The notes below the pieces were generated by a model that was not told where the DNA came from, ran no database searches, and saw nothing but the letters and a program-made list of their open reading frames with translations. Source: Megamerina dolium (taxonomy: Eukaryota > Arthropoda > Insecta > Diptera > Megamerinidae). From it: a stretch of DNA of 64,000 bases. Both the position numbers and the translations under genes were made by a program. The stretch lies in assembly GCA_963854835.1 (NCBI GenBank), contig OY978527.1, positions 18,075,345-18,139,344 on the forward strand, read 5' to 3'. Shown piece by piece: positions 11,376-23,766 of the stretch (position 1 is the first letter of the stretch; each line of letters begins with the position of its first letter).

Positions 11376-12429
11376 TTTTTAATATAAGTTTAGCTTTTAA
11401 TTTGAACGCGGCAGTTATGCTATAAATTGTCACCTTATACACCACATAGAGACCAGTGCTTTTGTACTTACTATTGTAAATATACAGCAATTGCTTCTAA
11501 TGATAAGACCTACAACACATACTCGAAAGGTATGTGCACATACAGGTAATTGTCTTGTAATTGTAAGCAGTGCAATCAACTTCTTGTAAGACAATTAGTA
11601 ACGCTAGTACTAATAGACATTGTTATTACCGCTTGCTTTGAGGGGTTTTTTTAAGAGTACATATAATCAGAAAAACCAACAACATTGATGTTCGTCATTT
11701 CACTTTTAATTCGTGGATTCTTTTTTTTAAACTTTATTTATATATGTACATGTACATATTTCTGTGTACCTACAATGCATATAATTGTATAATTAAACAT
11801 TTGACAAAAAAAAAGAGAAAAATTTTGAAAAAAAAAATTAGAAGACAAATTGGCAATAAAATAACAAAAAATTCATTAGTATTATTTCAAAATAATGTTG
11901 AAGCGTATAAAAACTGTCACTTATTTATTGTGTTGATGGTGGTGGTAATGGTGGGTGGGTGATGATGTCTGTGTATGTTGTTTTATGTACCTATATTGCA
12001 TTATCTGTAATATGAATTATGTATTTCAATTATTTCATAATAATTTGGATTGAAAAGAGCCAAATTTGTAATACATATTTGTACAATATTTTTGTTATTT
12101 ACCAACTTAAGATAATAATCAAGTAATGATGCGGTAATTAACAAATTTACAATACCACAACTATAATTTTATACTTACATAGCTTGAAATATTATTCGAT
12201 TAATTTGTACTTTTGCATTATCATCAAGAATCGTCCATATTATCGAATAAAAATTTATATAAATTGCTAATAAAAAATAGTCCAGTTAATTTAGTATAGT
12301 ATGTGACGTCATATGAACCGAATGAGAATTATATTGTACACTATAATAAAATTCAATATTCAATGATTAAAAAATTCTCACTAAAAGTATGTCCTGTTAT
12401 TTCTTTGATAACCTAGGACAGGTATCTAA
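11376..12429. other. A+T-rich stretch, no gene seen
   Basis: Contains short poly-A runs and a (GGT)-rich patch near 11936-11963. No coding or repeat feature was recognised. Confidence 0.5.
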
Positions 12430-12600
12430 AATAGAGATCTCCCATATCCTTCAGTTCATAAACAACTCCGGCTGGTTGTAACATATCCTTCAACACTCAG
12501 TAGGTCTTAGCGAGATTTATGGCGGCTTAAAACGGCATTTTATTTGCTACTTGAACGACCAGGGTCGCAGCCATTCTACCTACTTACCTACCTATCTATG
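12430..12600 (+). mobile_element. Probable LINE 3' end with tetranucleotide tail
   Basis: The frame LQFINNSGWL followed by a stop resembles the C-terminal 'xxFIxxTGW' end of RNase H-bearing LINEs. After it come ACCAGGGTCGCAGCC and a CTAC/CTTAC tail (12579-12599: ctacctacttacctacctat), like the short tandem tails that end many insect LINEs. The evidence is short and circumstantial. Confidence 0.35.
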
Positions 12601-13208
12601 CCCTGTTATTCCTCATGATATTGTTATTGATACAAATTTTATTTTCTAAAGTTGATGGAATTGTGGACCTTCTTCTTTAATTTTTTGAGTAGTCAGAGTT
12701 AAGTGTCTAACCCATACATGATTATTATTTTTACTAAATAAATAATGAAGCCATATTACATTTAAAGTTCATTCCGGTACAATCACTGTAAGTGCGCGAG
12801 CCCGAAGAAGTGTATAGGACCTGTGCGCCAGACGTGATAAACAATTCTATATGTATTTGGAGTCGTTGAATTTTAATACATTTTTGCATTTCATTCTTAA
12901 CCTAAAAAAAAAAAAAAAAAAAACCAAGGTTGAACCTTTCTGGGGGTTTCGAATGTATTGACAACATACATTGAATTCATTTTTCTTCCAATATTTTTCT
13001 CAAACATAATTACATCTATCTTTCTCTACTTCGGGGTTCACCCACAAAATTGATGATTTTATAAAATTCGGTCCCACCACTCTCAGCGTGACCATAGATG
13101 TGTAAAATATATGACTCAATACGCATTTCGTTTTGCTATTGAACATATTTTCTGAACAAACCGCTCCATTTCCTTTATATTTGTGGAGACTCCTACACCA
13201 AATTCACC
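12601..13208. other. No gene seen
   Basis: Poly-A run at about 12904-12923. Nothing else was recognised up to the TTAA that begins the next element. Confidence 0.5.
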
Positions 13209-13212
13209 TTAA

Positions 13213-15465
13213 GGGGATCCACCTGTGTGAGCGCGGTATTTCGAACGCTTTTTCGGGAATTTTGCGTTAGGAGAACTAATTCGAAAATAAGAATAAGTTT
13301 TACGTTATTTTGAAGGTTTCTGCTTATATTTCAATAGTAAATTTTTCCAATAGTGTAATCCGAAGGCTTGTACTCATTAAGGGCGTTCAAAGTGACCCCT
13401 TCAAAATGAAATACCGAAATTGTGGGCAAGATTCAGCTCGAACCAGTTATCTAAAACGCAAAAAGTAAAAAAAAAATTCTTATTTCTGTTTATATCGTTG
13501 AGGTACTGTCGTAGGATTTTGACGAAATTTTAAAAATTGAAGAAATGGTAGTTGTTTTTATAAAAATTATTCGTTTTCATGCTTTTTTTCGATATAAAAA
13601 CTGCTGTAAAATGCTGCTTCAGTTATCTGTATTAATGAGTCTGTCAAAATTTCAAGTCAATCGGTTAAGTAGATTTTTTTTAATCCTGCCCACAAAATTC
13701 AAAAATATGGTTTCGAGAAAAACGCTCTCAAAGTTTGGAAACACAACAAAACTGTGTATTATAGACTCACATTTAATCTGCAATATCAGGACCATAAACT
13801 TCCCCTTCCTCATCCTGTAGAAGCTCTCGTTAAAGATGCGAAAAATGTAAAAAAAAAATCTCCTTACAGTCGGCTGGGGCCGACCAAACTATACCCTGCA
13901 TATGTAGATTTGTATATAAAAAGTTTACTCGAATATCCAACTTTTCTTTTATTTCCACTTTTCGAGAAACAATTTTTGCATTTACTACTAATTTACACCC
14001 GAAATATGGTTGACTTTGACGAAGTAAAAGGATTTTAAGATAATTCCGAGGCTTAGTATGGGAGCTATATAAAAAGTGGGCGTGGCTTACCACTTTCTAG
14101 TAAATCCAATTAATTTTTCAATGTTAATCCACACCTTAAATTTGGTGTCCTACTTTGAATAGTTTCTAAGTTATGGTGGTTAACATTTTTGCTTAATTTC
14201 CTCAACTTTGTATGGGAGCCCCAATAAGAAGTGGGCGTGGTACGCAGATTTTTCGCCAGATTATTTCCGACTACGATATTAATTTAAGTGTCAATTATGG
14301 TTATTGTAGACATAAGATTGCCTAAGTTACAGCTGTTTCAATTTAAAATTTGTATGGGGGCTACGATAAACACTGGGCGTGGTGCGCCCATTTTCTGTGA
14401 GCCTAGTTGCTCGTACAATACTAATCCATACCCTAAGTCTCGTTGTCCTAGGCTAAATGGTTTGTAAGCTATGGAGCTTAAAATTTTAGTTTAATTCACT
14501 CGACTTTGTATGGGAGACCCATGAAGGAGTGGGCGTGGCACACTGATTTTCTGCCAGATTTTTGCCGACTACGATATTAATTTAAGTGTCAATTATGGTT
14601 ATTCTAGACAGAAGATTGCCGAAGTTACAGCTGTTTCAATTTAAAATTTATATGGGGGCTACGATAAACACTGGGCGTGGTGCGCCCATTTCCTGTGAGC
14701 CTAGTTGCTCGTACAATACTAATCCACACCTTAAATATCGTTATTCTCCGCTGAATAGTTTGCAAGTTATAACCGGTAACATTTTTTTTAATTTCCGCAA
14801 CTTTGTATGGGAGACCCAAAAAGGAGTGGGCGTGGCACATTGATTTTCTGCCATGTCATTTCCGACTACCGTGTTAATCTAAGTGTCAATTATGGTTATT
14901 CTGGACAGAAGATTGTAGAAGTTACAGCAGTTTCAATTTAAAAGAAGTACAGACGCTTTGTATGGGAGCTACGCTAGAAAGTAGGCGTGGCTCACCCACT
15001 TTTGGCGAAGTTATATAGTAGTATAATATAACTCTATGTGCAAAATATTGTTGTCCCAAGTGGTATATTATGTGAGTTATAGCAAGTTAAAGATTTTGAA
15101 AATTTCGAGGTTAGTCGCTTTGAATGCTTGGTGTGGGCGTGGTTATTGACCGATCATGCCCAATATCAATCCCCTCCGTACCCTTGGATCATAGATTACT
15201 TATGCCAAATTTCATCGAAATAGCTCAATATTTACTCAAGTTATCGTGCGAACCAGCCAGGTGACAGACAGACGGACGGACGGACGGACATCGTTAAATC
15301 GAAAATTTAATCGACGCTGATCACGAATATATATCCATGTCTATATCTCCGGAGATTCCTTCAAGTGGACACAAACATCTGACCGAAATGAATATACCAT
15401 GCATATTGCATTATGCAGGGTATAAAAAAATCGACTTTTCGAAAATTTTACACAGGTGGACCCCC
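13213..15465. mobile_element. TTAA-flanked inverted-repeat element, interrupted
   Basis: The left end GGGGATCCACCTGTGT and right end ACACAGGTGGACCCCC form imperfect terminal inverted repeats, with TTAA immediately outside each (13209-13212 and 15466-15469). TTAA duplication is the hallmark of piggyBac-type insertion, so this looks like a non-autonomous piggyBac-like element or MITE of about 0.7 kb. Its left arm is 13213-13853 and its right arm only about 40 bases, because the GGGCGTGG-box element (13854-15425) is inserted in it. No transposase is encoded. Confidence 0.7.
13854..15425 (+). mobile_element. GGGCGTGG-box repeat element, copy 1
   Basis: A 1.57-kb non-coding element present three times in the window. 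It begins AAAAATCTCCTTACAGTCGG, then a short palindromic CGGCTGGGGCCG, and ends CATTATGCAGGGTATAA. TATACCCTGCAT near the start and ATGCAGGGTATA at the end are inverted repeats. The interior is a chain of ~150-bp units, each with TTTGTATGGGAG or TATGGGGGCTACG followed by GTGGGCGTGG. The boxes sit at 14076, 14231, 14373, 14529, 14671, 14826, 14981 (variant GTAGGCGTGG) and 15133, with spacings of 141-157 bases. A GACG tetranucleotide run lies near 15270-15290. Short frames on either strand are by-products of the repeats. Confidence 0.85.
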
Positions 15466-15469
15466 TTAA

Positions 15470-16261
15470 AGCACATAAAAAAATAACACCTTACTTCTCT
15501 AGAAGTAACTTCTAGAGCGGTGATTTTTATAAATGACCTCTATTAATTTTTCTTTCTTGTGTTCACTTCTTAATAGCTCCCCTACAAAATTATGTTTTTA
15601 TAATATTCTACTTTTATTCTTAATGCCTCTTTACTTCTCTCTCTCTCTCGACTTTAGTGTCGCAGCTTCAAGCGCACGATTATCAAAACGTCATAAACAT
15701 TTTCTTAAATTCTTTCTTAAATTTGTTTTTTTTTCCATTAAAATTACATCTTATTTAATTTCGTATTTGTAAATGAGCTAGTTATTTATTGACAGATTGC
15801 ATAAATTGATTAATTACTATTTAAATTGTTCATGCTATGCAATTATTCACGAACAATTACCTACTAGTAGGTAAAAGGGTGATTAAAATTGTGGCTACAA
15901 TATAAATAAATATTATAATTTTCTTTTGTAATACAAAGAAAACAAAAAAGAGTTCAATGTCACATGACACTTAATGATAATTTAGAAAACATTATTCGTT
16001 AAAAATTAAATTGAATTATGAAACATATGTATATCGTTTTAAGGTCAAATGTTTTTTGACTTTGGTTAGTTGCATACAGTTTGAATGTTAATTGAATGGA
16101 TAATATTGACAATATTTAATTCACAAACGATCCGGCAGCCGTAGAGAGCATTAAAGTTTAATCAAATGGTAATATAATTTGCTGAATGTCATTATAATTA
16201 TTTATCAATTGCTTGATGAACATTTTTTTATGATGCTGTGCAAATAATCTCTATGTATTGT
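15470..16261. other. A+T-rich stretch, no gene seen
   Basis: No shared repeat or credible frame. Contains a CTCTCTCTCTC patch near 15640-15650. Confidence 0.5.
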
Positions 16262-16400
16262 GATTCAAAGTAAAACTATCGCGAAACTATCTAATAACAG
16301 GGTACTATACAAAATGGGTATCGTAAACAATGATCCCTTTCGACTCTGTCATGAGGAACATAAAACAGCAGAACATGTTCCATTCGCTTCCAAACGGGAA
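16262..16400 (+). pseudogene. LINE C-terminal cysteine-motif scrap
   Basis: The frame LYKMGIVNNDPFRLCHEEHKT followed by AEHV resembles the C-terminal zinc-like motif (CRxCxEExETAEHVL) of RNase H-bearing LINEs, with the first and last ligands lost. No other part of the element is recognisable nearby. Confidence 0.4.
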
Positions 16401-17197
16401 ATTGCCGTAACACACTGGTTGGTGACTAGTCATTCTGAAACACAACCAATTGAATAGAAAATTAAGAAAAATACATTTAAACTCGAATTAAAAATACGAT
16501 TGTTTATTATTATTTTTGATTTCTGATTTCTGAACATAAATTAAACTTTTGGCAATAATTCGGCCTTAACGATTTGCGAAAGGAGCAACAGAATTTATCA
16601 TACATAGTAGCAAACTTTCCAGTTTGTCTTGAAAAGCTCTGATAGAGAACTTTAAAAACAATTATAACATAATAATTCTGCAATTCAAAAGGGGCTCGAT
16701 AAAAGGAATAAGAAGAAGTAATTTACACCAGAGACTGCGAAAATCGTTAGCTCAATTTACCTTTTCGTGAATAAGATGTTCAATTCGAATCCCGAAGTTG
16801 GACACTAATGCAGAGAAATTAGCAAGAGATACTACAGATAGAAGAATTTAGTACTAGAAATCCAAGACATAATCGTTTGGGATTATCAAGAACCGAAAAA
16901 GTTTGTGTGCTGAGCTGTATATTTTAATCCTCTTGCGGTAGTAAATTCGTTACTCAGTGAGGATGGGAAAGCTGCGACTTGGTTGGAAATAATTTGTTGG
17001 TGTTTTTGTAATAAATTGATGTTTTTATATAGTAGAAAGCACATTTTAGACGTCTCCATAAAGGCGGGAGATTGAGGGTAAGTTATTTTAGGGGAATTTT
17101 GTCTTTACTTTCGCCGTTGTACGTTTCGGTTCAATTTTGTGGCTGTTTGGTAACTTTCAGGTGCTTTTAAGTTCATTGTGTGGATGAGTCTTCTTTT
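16401..17197. other. No gene seen
   Basis: No recognisable coding or repeated sequence. Confidence 0.5.
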
Positions 17198-17325
17198 TTC
17201 GGCAATAACATTTGGCATGAAAAAGTTTCCTAAAGAGCTCTGTGACAGAGCTAAGGAAAATCAAAGTTACAACAGTTCTGCAGTTCGGAATTGCATAATA
17301 TGAGTAGATCCTTCTGGAAGCACGC
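17198..17325 (+). mobile_element. tRNA-derived SINE, 5'-truncated fragment (copy F)
   Basis: Aligns with the second half of the SINE: CGGCAATAACATTTGGCATG, AAAAAGTTTCCTAAAGAGCT, CTGTGACAGAGCT, ACAGTTCTGCAGTTCGGAATT and TGAGTAGATCCTTCT. The head and 3' hairpin are missing and divergence is high, so this is an old copy. Confidence 0.65.
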
Positions 17326-19190
17326 AACTAATTTTCTTCTATCGCTTAGGAAAATTTATTACATCAATAAACATTTAAAGGGATTGACTAGAGTCAGAGG
17401 TCTGAACGACAGAAATGGAGGACTACTTCATATGTGTCTGTCCTGATTTCTTATGAACTAGGTTTAGGGTTTTCCGCATTGAGAAGCTCTGCTCTCTAAC
17501 GCTATCGGGGTATACTCAGTTTTATTCGTAAAACTATTAGATTACCGAGCTAACGGAACTTTTGGGCAGTAGTACAATGGATTGTACCTGTGGCTGAGTG
17601 ACACTTTCCAATCTTTGTGGGTGTATTAAAAAAATATCTCCACGTTACAAGATGATTATGTAGTGCCATCCCTGACCTTAGAGAATGGAGTTGATCTTTT
17701 AATTATCTGCTGAGCTCAAAGTAGAATCCGTTATCGGAAGTCAACATGAGAATTAATTACTTCAATGATTTTTTTTTATCAAATAATCCTCGACATTTTG
17801 ATAACATCTTAATAATAATCTAATCAAATTTGTTTCTATAAAATTCAAATCTCATCTAATTGTCTTTCATTATTCGGCTATTGCAAAGATTTTTAAAAAA
17901 AGGATGAAATTGGAATTAAATTTATAAAATTACCTATTAGTAAGCGGTCGGCTATACATAAACAAAATTCTATTCTGTTCAATTGATAATGTAGACAACA
18001 AGCAAAAAAGGGCGCTTGTGTCGATACAAGAACGCAGCTGCCTTTTTCAATTGTTGCTTCTTTCGTCTGGTAAATAAAAATCAACTTTTAACATCAGCAC
18101 CACATTGTGGTCCACTTCTACAATTTCTACAATTTATATACTAGGTAGTATAGACAATTGTCTGTAAGTTAAATAAGCATAAGCATTATGATGGGCGGGT
18201 GTACGATACAATTGAAAAGCACACCTTCCTTTGGAAAATATTTATCGTCCTCACGAACGACGTAATAGTATTCTGCAAGTATTTTTCTTCGGTACGTTTT
18301 TGCATTTTTCCCCGACCACAAACAATTTTGTGGCTTGCAAATCCTTTTACCATCATTGTTCAAGAGCATAAAGTACTATTGTGCCTCGTTTGTGCTTCGT
18401 TAGCAGTATTAACAACCCCATCATCATTCTTGCATATTATCGTCACCTCTTGTCTTGCCAAAAAATTTTCCTATTTTTCTATTATTCAGCAATGAATATA
18501 TGTAGATACCATCTTTCTTCATTCGTTTCGTTGAAATTTCTTTTCTTATTTTTTGCTCTGCTAAATTGCAGTGATTTGTTAACCCCTGATACAATGGCAT
18601 AAATAAGTGAATAGAGAGGTCTGTGTGTGGAATAGTGGTGGACAACTTTTGGTAACAGTAATCGTATTAATGGCAACATGCAACCTGATACCTCTTTATG
18701 CATTCAACGCTTGGTGAACAATACAATACAAGAGATAGACGCTTCTGCCTTCGCCTCTGTTTCAGACAAAATCTTTCCATGTGGAATGCATACACAATTT
18801 GTTTAATTTGTTCACCATTAAAGTGACATTGAATTGAAAGGAATAATATATTTAAGGTAATATGTTAACATTCTTTGGGGTACATATACGCAGAGCTTTA
18901 CTTGTATCTACATATACATATGTAGGTATAATATGTATTTATAAAGGATAGTAAGCTGATAGGTAGGAAATTAATTAATTCTTGTCTATTCCTCAGATTC
19001 AATTACCATCTCTTTTTTTTTTTTTTGCTTAAATTGATTGGTAAAATATCAAAAAATGAGTCCGGTTGTGATTTTCCTGCTTGATTGCCAGATATGAAGT
19101 TGTTAAGGCTAACATCTTATAAATCTTAAAAATAGAGCTATCCTTTGTCGGAAGTTTCTAAAACAAGTTTACTTTTTAGTTTAGTGACTA
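17326..19190. other. A+T-rich stretch, no gene seen
   Basis: Several overlapping short frames on both strands at 18.2-18.7 kb show no family signature and are not supported as genes. Poly-T run at 19013-19026. Confidence 0.5.
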
Positions 19191-21100
19191 ATCAGCGACT
19201 GGTAGCGGTGCAGTGGGAGCTAATCAAAGCCTATGTTCTCATGATATTATGATTCGATTCCATTTCATTCCACTATTCGACTTTTATGGTTTAGCTTAAT
19301 TCAATGAATACGTACTACGTGGTTCACTTCTATTATTCGTTCTCGCAACGTTCTAATTCCATTTAATTATTCAGCCAATACTTTAGGATTTCGCGCGTCT
19401 GCTCAAATTAATCTGTTCATAGTTTGAGGTTGGCTTCTATTGTTCAATTTGATGACATTCCTATTACCGCAATCCATTTTCCCGATAAAACTTCGTAATT
19501 TAACAAAGGTTGATTAATGACCGCCGCTTAATACCGAACGGATTTCGGACAAAGTGATTCGTTATCGTGCGACTTCTTCAATCTTATTATGGAGAAAATA
19601 ATACGAGCTGCTGATCTACGACATAATGGCACTATCTTCAACAAAAGTGTCATTCTGTCAGCGTATGCCGATGATAATGACATAATCGGCATGAACACGC
19701 GAGCTGTCAGTGCAGCATTCTCAGAGTTGGAAAGAGAGTCGCATCGAATGGGTCTTATGGTGAACGGAGGCAAGACGAAGTACCTAGTATCAACAAACAA
19801 AGAGTCTCAGCATCTTGGAAAGTACGTCACTGTTGATAGCTATGCTTTTGAAGTAGTGAAGGACTTTATCTAACTTGGAACCAGCATTAACACCAGTAAT
19901 GACGTCAGCCTGGAGATATTGCGAAGGATCACTCTTGCTAACAGGTGCTATTTTGGGCTAAGTAAGCAATTGAAACGTCGTGCCCTCTCCCGAGAAACGA
20001 AAACCACGAAAACCTTAAATATGGCGCCGAAGCTTGGTCAATTTCTATTTCAGATGAGAGCATGCTTGGATTTTTTGAGAGAAAAATCATACGCAAGATC
20101 TTTGGACCTATTTGCGTTGGTGGCGAGTATCGAATATGGTACAACCATAAGCTGTATAAGCTGTATGAGCTGTATACCGACAACGACATAGTAAAGGGCA
20201 TTAAAATTCAGCAGCTGCGCTGGTTATGTCATGTCGAGAGAATGGAAGAACACGCTCCGGCTAAGAAGGTGTTACATTCGGAACCCGCTGGTGGACGACG
20301 CAGAAGAGGAAGATCTAACTTCGGTGGAAAGATCAAGTACTGGAGAACTTGTCAGCGCTTGGAACTTCTAATTGGCACCAGCTAGCGGAGGAAAGAGTTG
20401 GCTGGCGAATAATGCTAGATTCGGCCTAAATCGATTTTCGGTTGTAATAGCCACATAAGTAAGTATGTAAGTAGTGATCAATGACCACTTAGTGAGTTTT
20501 TTCACTTATTCGTTTCCGTTACGTTCTGATTCTATTTTATTATTCTCTTTCACTGCATTTCTTCGTGCAAGCAGATCACCTGAAGTTTTAAGCTCCGCTC
20601 CTTTCATTCCTTCTCATGATATTCTTCTGGTATAACTTCGTAGTTCAGAGGAAGTTAACCAATGTCTGCTTCGATAATTTACTTTTAGATCATTCTGATT
20701 CCATTTTATTCTTCCCCTACAATTTCATGGTTCATCGCAAGCTAACCAACGCCTACGCGGTACAAAGTACTTGCCTATATTTTTCATTCTCACGACAATC
20801 CGATTCCATTCCATTATTCTTGTACACTTTCGTTGCATTTAATGAAGGTTAAGTGATATATTATGTTTCCACTTAATTCTTCACCTAAAAGTTGCGTGGA
20901 AGCAGCAGTCTAATTGCCCCCTAAATCATTTTTTGTTTCTTTTAAACGTTCTCATTATATTTTGAGTTGATTCCATTATTTTATTACTTCGTGGTTCATC
21001 GCAACGCCTTCTTTGTGATTCACTCTATGTATCTTTTTTAAGATATTCCGGTTCCATTCCTTTATTCGAGTACAGCTTTATTCTATCAACCTTACATGAA
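19191..21100. repeat. Degenerate tandem array, ~85-115-bp units
   Basis: A motif close to GATTCCATTnnATTATTC recurs at 19256, 19354, 19471, 20527, 20697, 20802, 20968 and 21050. It often comes with TTCTCATGATATT before it and ACTTCGTGGTTCATCGCAAG plus TTAACCAATGCCT-type sequence after it. The units are strongly diverged. The array is split by the RTE-like LINE at 19530-20474, so it is older than that insertion. Confidence 0.5.
19530..20474 (+). pseudogene. RTE-like LINE, RT to 3' end, 5'-truncated
   Basis: The best-preserved copy of this family. The frame reads SLSCDFFNLIMEKIIRAADL, then AYADDNDIIGMNTRAVSAAF with the catalytic YADD at about 19664, and [15 protein letters not shown]. An in-frame TAA follows VVKDFI (about 19871). 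Frames then change to give FERKIIRKIFGPICVGGEY, QLRWLCHVERMEEHAP and GGRRRRGRS, the basic C-terminal region. The 3' end is CGGTTGTAATAGCCACATAA followed by an AAGT-type tail (20458-20474). The 5' truncation and tandem tail are typical of LINE insertion by target-primed reverse transcription. It is inactive. Confidence 0.8.
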
Positions 21101-22122
21101 TAGACTGACGAAAATCACACTTATTCCAATTAGGGCCAACTGTGATTATAGTTTCGGCCAAGCCTACTAACATTTATTACAACACATTTTTTAAAGGTTC
21201 CCTTATAGGTAAACAACTCTTCTAAATAGTTAATTTTACTAATAAATAAATGGGAGCGATGTCTCAAGAAAGATTATCCGGACCAGTTTACTAATAACTG
21301 AGGACATGTGTTGAACCAGCTACGTGTACTGCAATTTTTAAAAATATAAATTATAAAATCGAGGCTTGCGTCGGCTTGTTTCGGCACCATGTTTAGGGTA
21401 AATGTTGAGGAACAAAAATGAATGAGGGTGGGTAATATGCTTGATTCCTGTATGTTTCATGTGTATATTTTCATAAGATTTTATGATAATTTTTGGGGGG
21501 AGATCTTTCTGTACTGGAGTCCAAGACTGGACTTAATCGGTGGTTGCTTACAGTTCTTGTAGCACCTACACAGCTAGTAAGTATGCCCGGTATTGAGAAC
21601 GGAGTGGAGAGAGTGAATTTTTTAAATACGTGTATTTTGTAGAGGCCCCTATAACGGTTAAGTATATTCAATAAAATTGTTTATAACAAAAAATTAATGT
21701 TGGTCGGTATTACAAGGCCTTTATGTCTAAGTGCATGTGTAAATAGTCGTATATACTTTACTGAAGTATAATTAAAGTATAAAGAAGTATAGATATACGT
21801 TTTTGGGAAAACTAAGGACTCTTGAATCCTGTTCTCTCATTAAGATTTCAATCTTAGTTTACTTATTATTAAAGCAATGCCAAAGCAATGGCTATGTTCC
21901 TTTCGAAAACAATAAAAATTCAAATTTTCAGATAATCTTCTTTCTCTCTTTATGATAAATAAGCAAATTGATAAAACGTATTTATCCACTGTTATTGAAT
22001 ATGTGGTTTATTCAAAAAAGAACTAGAGGTATATCCTTTCGATTTCTTTCTTATGCAATTTAAACACTTCAACATGCATATAGGATATCAAGAATCCTCG
22101 ATATAAATACATATGAGTTCAC
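21101..22122. other. A+T-rich stretch, no gene seen
   Basis: No shared repeat and no convincing frame. Confidence 0.5.
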
Positions 22123-23766
22123 AAAAATCTCCTTACAGTCGGCTGGGGCCGACCAAATTATACCCTGCATATGTAGACATATATATAAAAAGTTTGCTCG
22201 TATATCCATCCTTTTCTTCCACTACTTTGTATAGGACCTACATTAAGAAGCAGGCGTACCTCACCAATTTTGGAGGATCAATTCCTGCCTATAATACTAA
22301 ACTACATAGGTTGCAATGGGTTGACCTAGGCGTATTAATTAGTAAGTTATGGGTGTTTTAATGTTTAAGATAAATCCGAGACTTTATACGGAAGATATAT
22401 AAAAAGTGGGCGTGACGTATCTCTTTCTGGTATATCTAATTAATTTTTCAATATCAATCCACACCTTAAATTTGGTTGTCCTACGCTAAATGGTTTGTAA
22501 GTTATGGAGCTTAAAAGTTTTAGTTTAATTCCCTCGACTTTGTATGGGAGACCTATGAAGGAGTGGGCGTGGCACACTGATTTTCTGCCAGATTATTTCC
22601 GACTACGATATTAATCTAAGTGTCAATTATGGTTATTTTAGGCAGGATATTGACGAAGTTACAGCTGTTTAAATTTAAAAGAATTTCAGTCATTTTGCAT
22701 GGGGGCTGCAATGAACAGTGGGCATGGCGCTCCCATTTCCTGTGAGCCCAATTGCTCGTACAATACTAATCCATACCTTAAATCTCGTTGTCCTAGGCTA
22801 AATGGTTTGTAAGTTATGGAGCTTAAAATTTCAGTTTAATTCCCTTGACTTTGTATGGGAGACTCATGAAGGAGTGGGCGTGGCACACTGATTTTCTGCC
22901 AGATGTTTGCCGACTACGATATTAATTTAAGTGTCAATTATGGTTATTCTAGACAGAAGATTGCCGAAGTTACAGCTGTTTTAATTTAAAATTTGTATGG
23001 GGGCTACGATAAACAGTGGGCGTGGTGCGCCCATTTTCTGTGAGCCTAGTTGCTCGTACAATACTAATCCACACCTTAAATCTCGTTATTCTACGCTGAA
23101 TAGTTTGCAAGTTATAACCGGTAACATTTTTTTTATTTTCCGCAACTTTGTATGGCAGACCCAAAAAGGAGTGGGCGTGGCACATTGATTTTCTGCCATA
23201 TTATTTCTGACTACCGTGTTAATCTAAGTGTCAATTATGGTTATTGTAGACAGAAGATTGAAGAAGTTACAGCAGTTTCAATTTAAAAGAAGTACAGACA
23301 CTTTGTATGGGAGCTACGCTAGAAAGTAGGCGTGGCTCATCCACTTTTGGTGAGGTTATATAGTAGTATAATATAACTCTATGTGCAAAATATTGTTGTC
23401 CCAAGTGGTATATTGTGTGATTTATAGCAAGTTAAAAATTTTGAAAATTTCGAGGTTAGTCGCTTTGAATGCTTGGTGTGGGCGTGGTTATTGACCGATC
23501 ATGCCCAATATCAATCCCCTCCGTACTCTTGGATCATAGATTACTTATGCCAAATTTAATCGAAATAGCTCAATATTTACTCAAGTTATCGTGCGAACCA
23601 GCCAGGTGACAGACAGACGGACGGACGGACATCGTTAAATCGAAAATTTAATCGACGCTGATCACGAATATATATCCATGTCTATATCTCCGGAGATTCC
23701 TTCAAGTGGACACAAACATCTGACCGAAATGAATATACCATGCATATTGCATTATGCAGGGTATAA
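22123..23766 (+). mobile_element. GGGCGTGG-box repeat element, copy 2
   Basis: It has the same ends as copy 1 (AAAAATCTCCTTACAGTCGG; CATTATGCAGGGTATAA). Boxes lie near 22406 (GTGGGCGTGA), 22563, 22719 (GTGGGCATGG), 22874, 23016, 23171, 23326 (GTAGGCGTGG) and 23477, again 142-157 bases apart. The first ~300 bases differ from copies 1 and 3 and include an extra unit with TTTTGCATGGGGGCTGC. The GACG run has one unit fewer than copy 1. No coding capacity is credible. Confidence 0.85.

Noticed and set aside
14586..14843. Recurring ~70-85-codon frames in all three GGGCGTGG-box elements (also 22970-23188 and 39346-39603, and 13830-14093 / 40096-40383)
   Set aside because: The copies are nearly identical DNA by descent, frames exist on both strands over the same repeat units, and none has a family motif.
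13851..15432. 9-base duplication AAAAAAATC flanking box element copy 1
   Set aside because: AAAAATC is also present at the same end of copies 2 and 3, so it belongs to the element and is not a target duplication.
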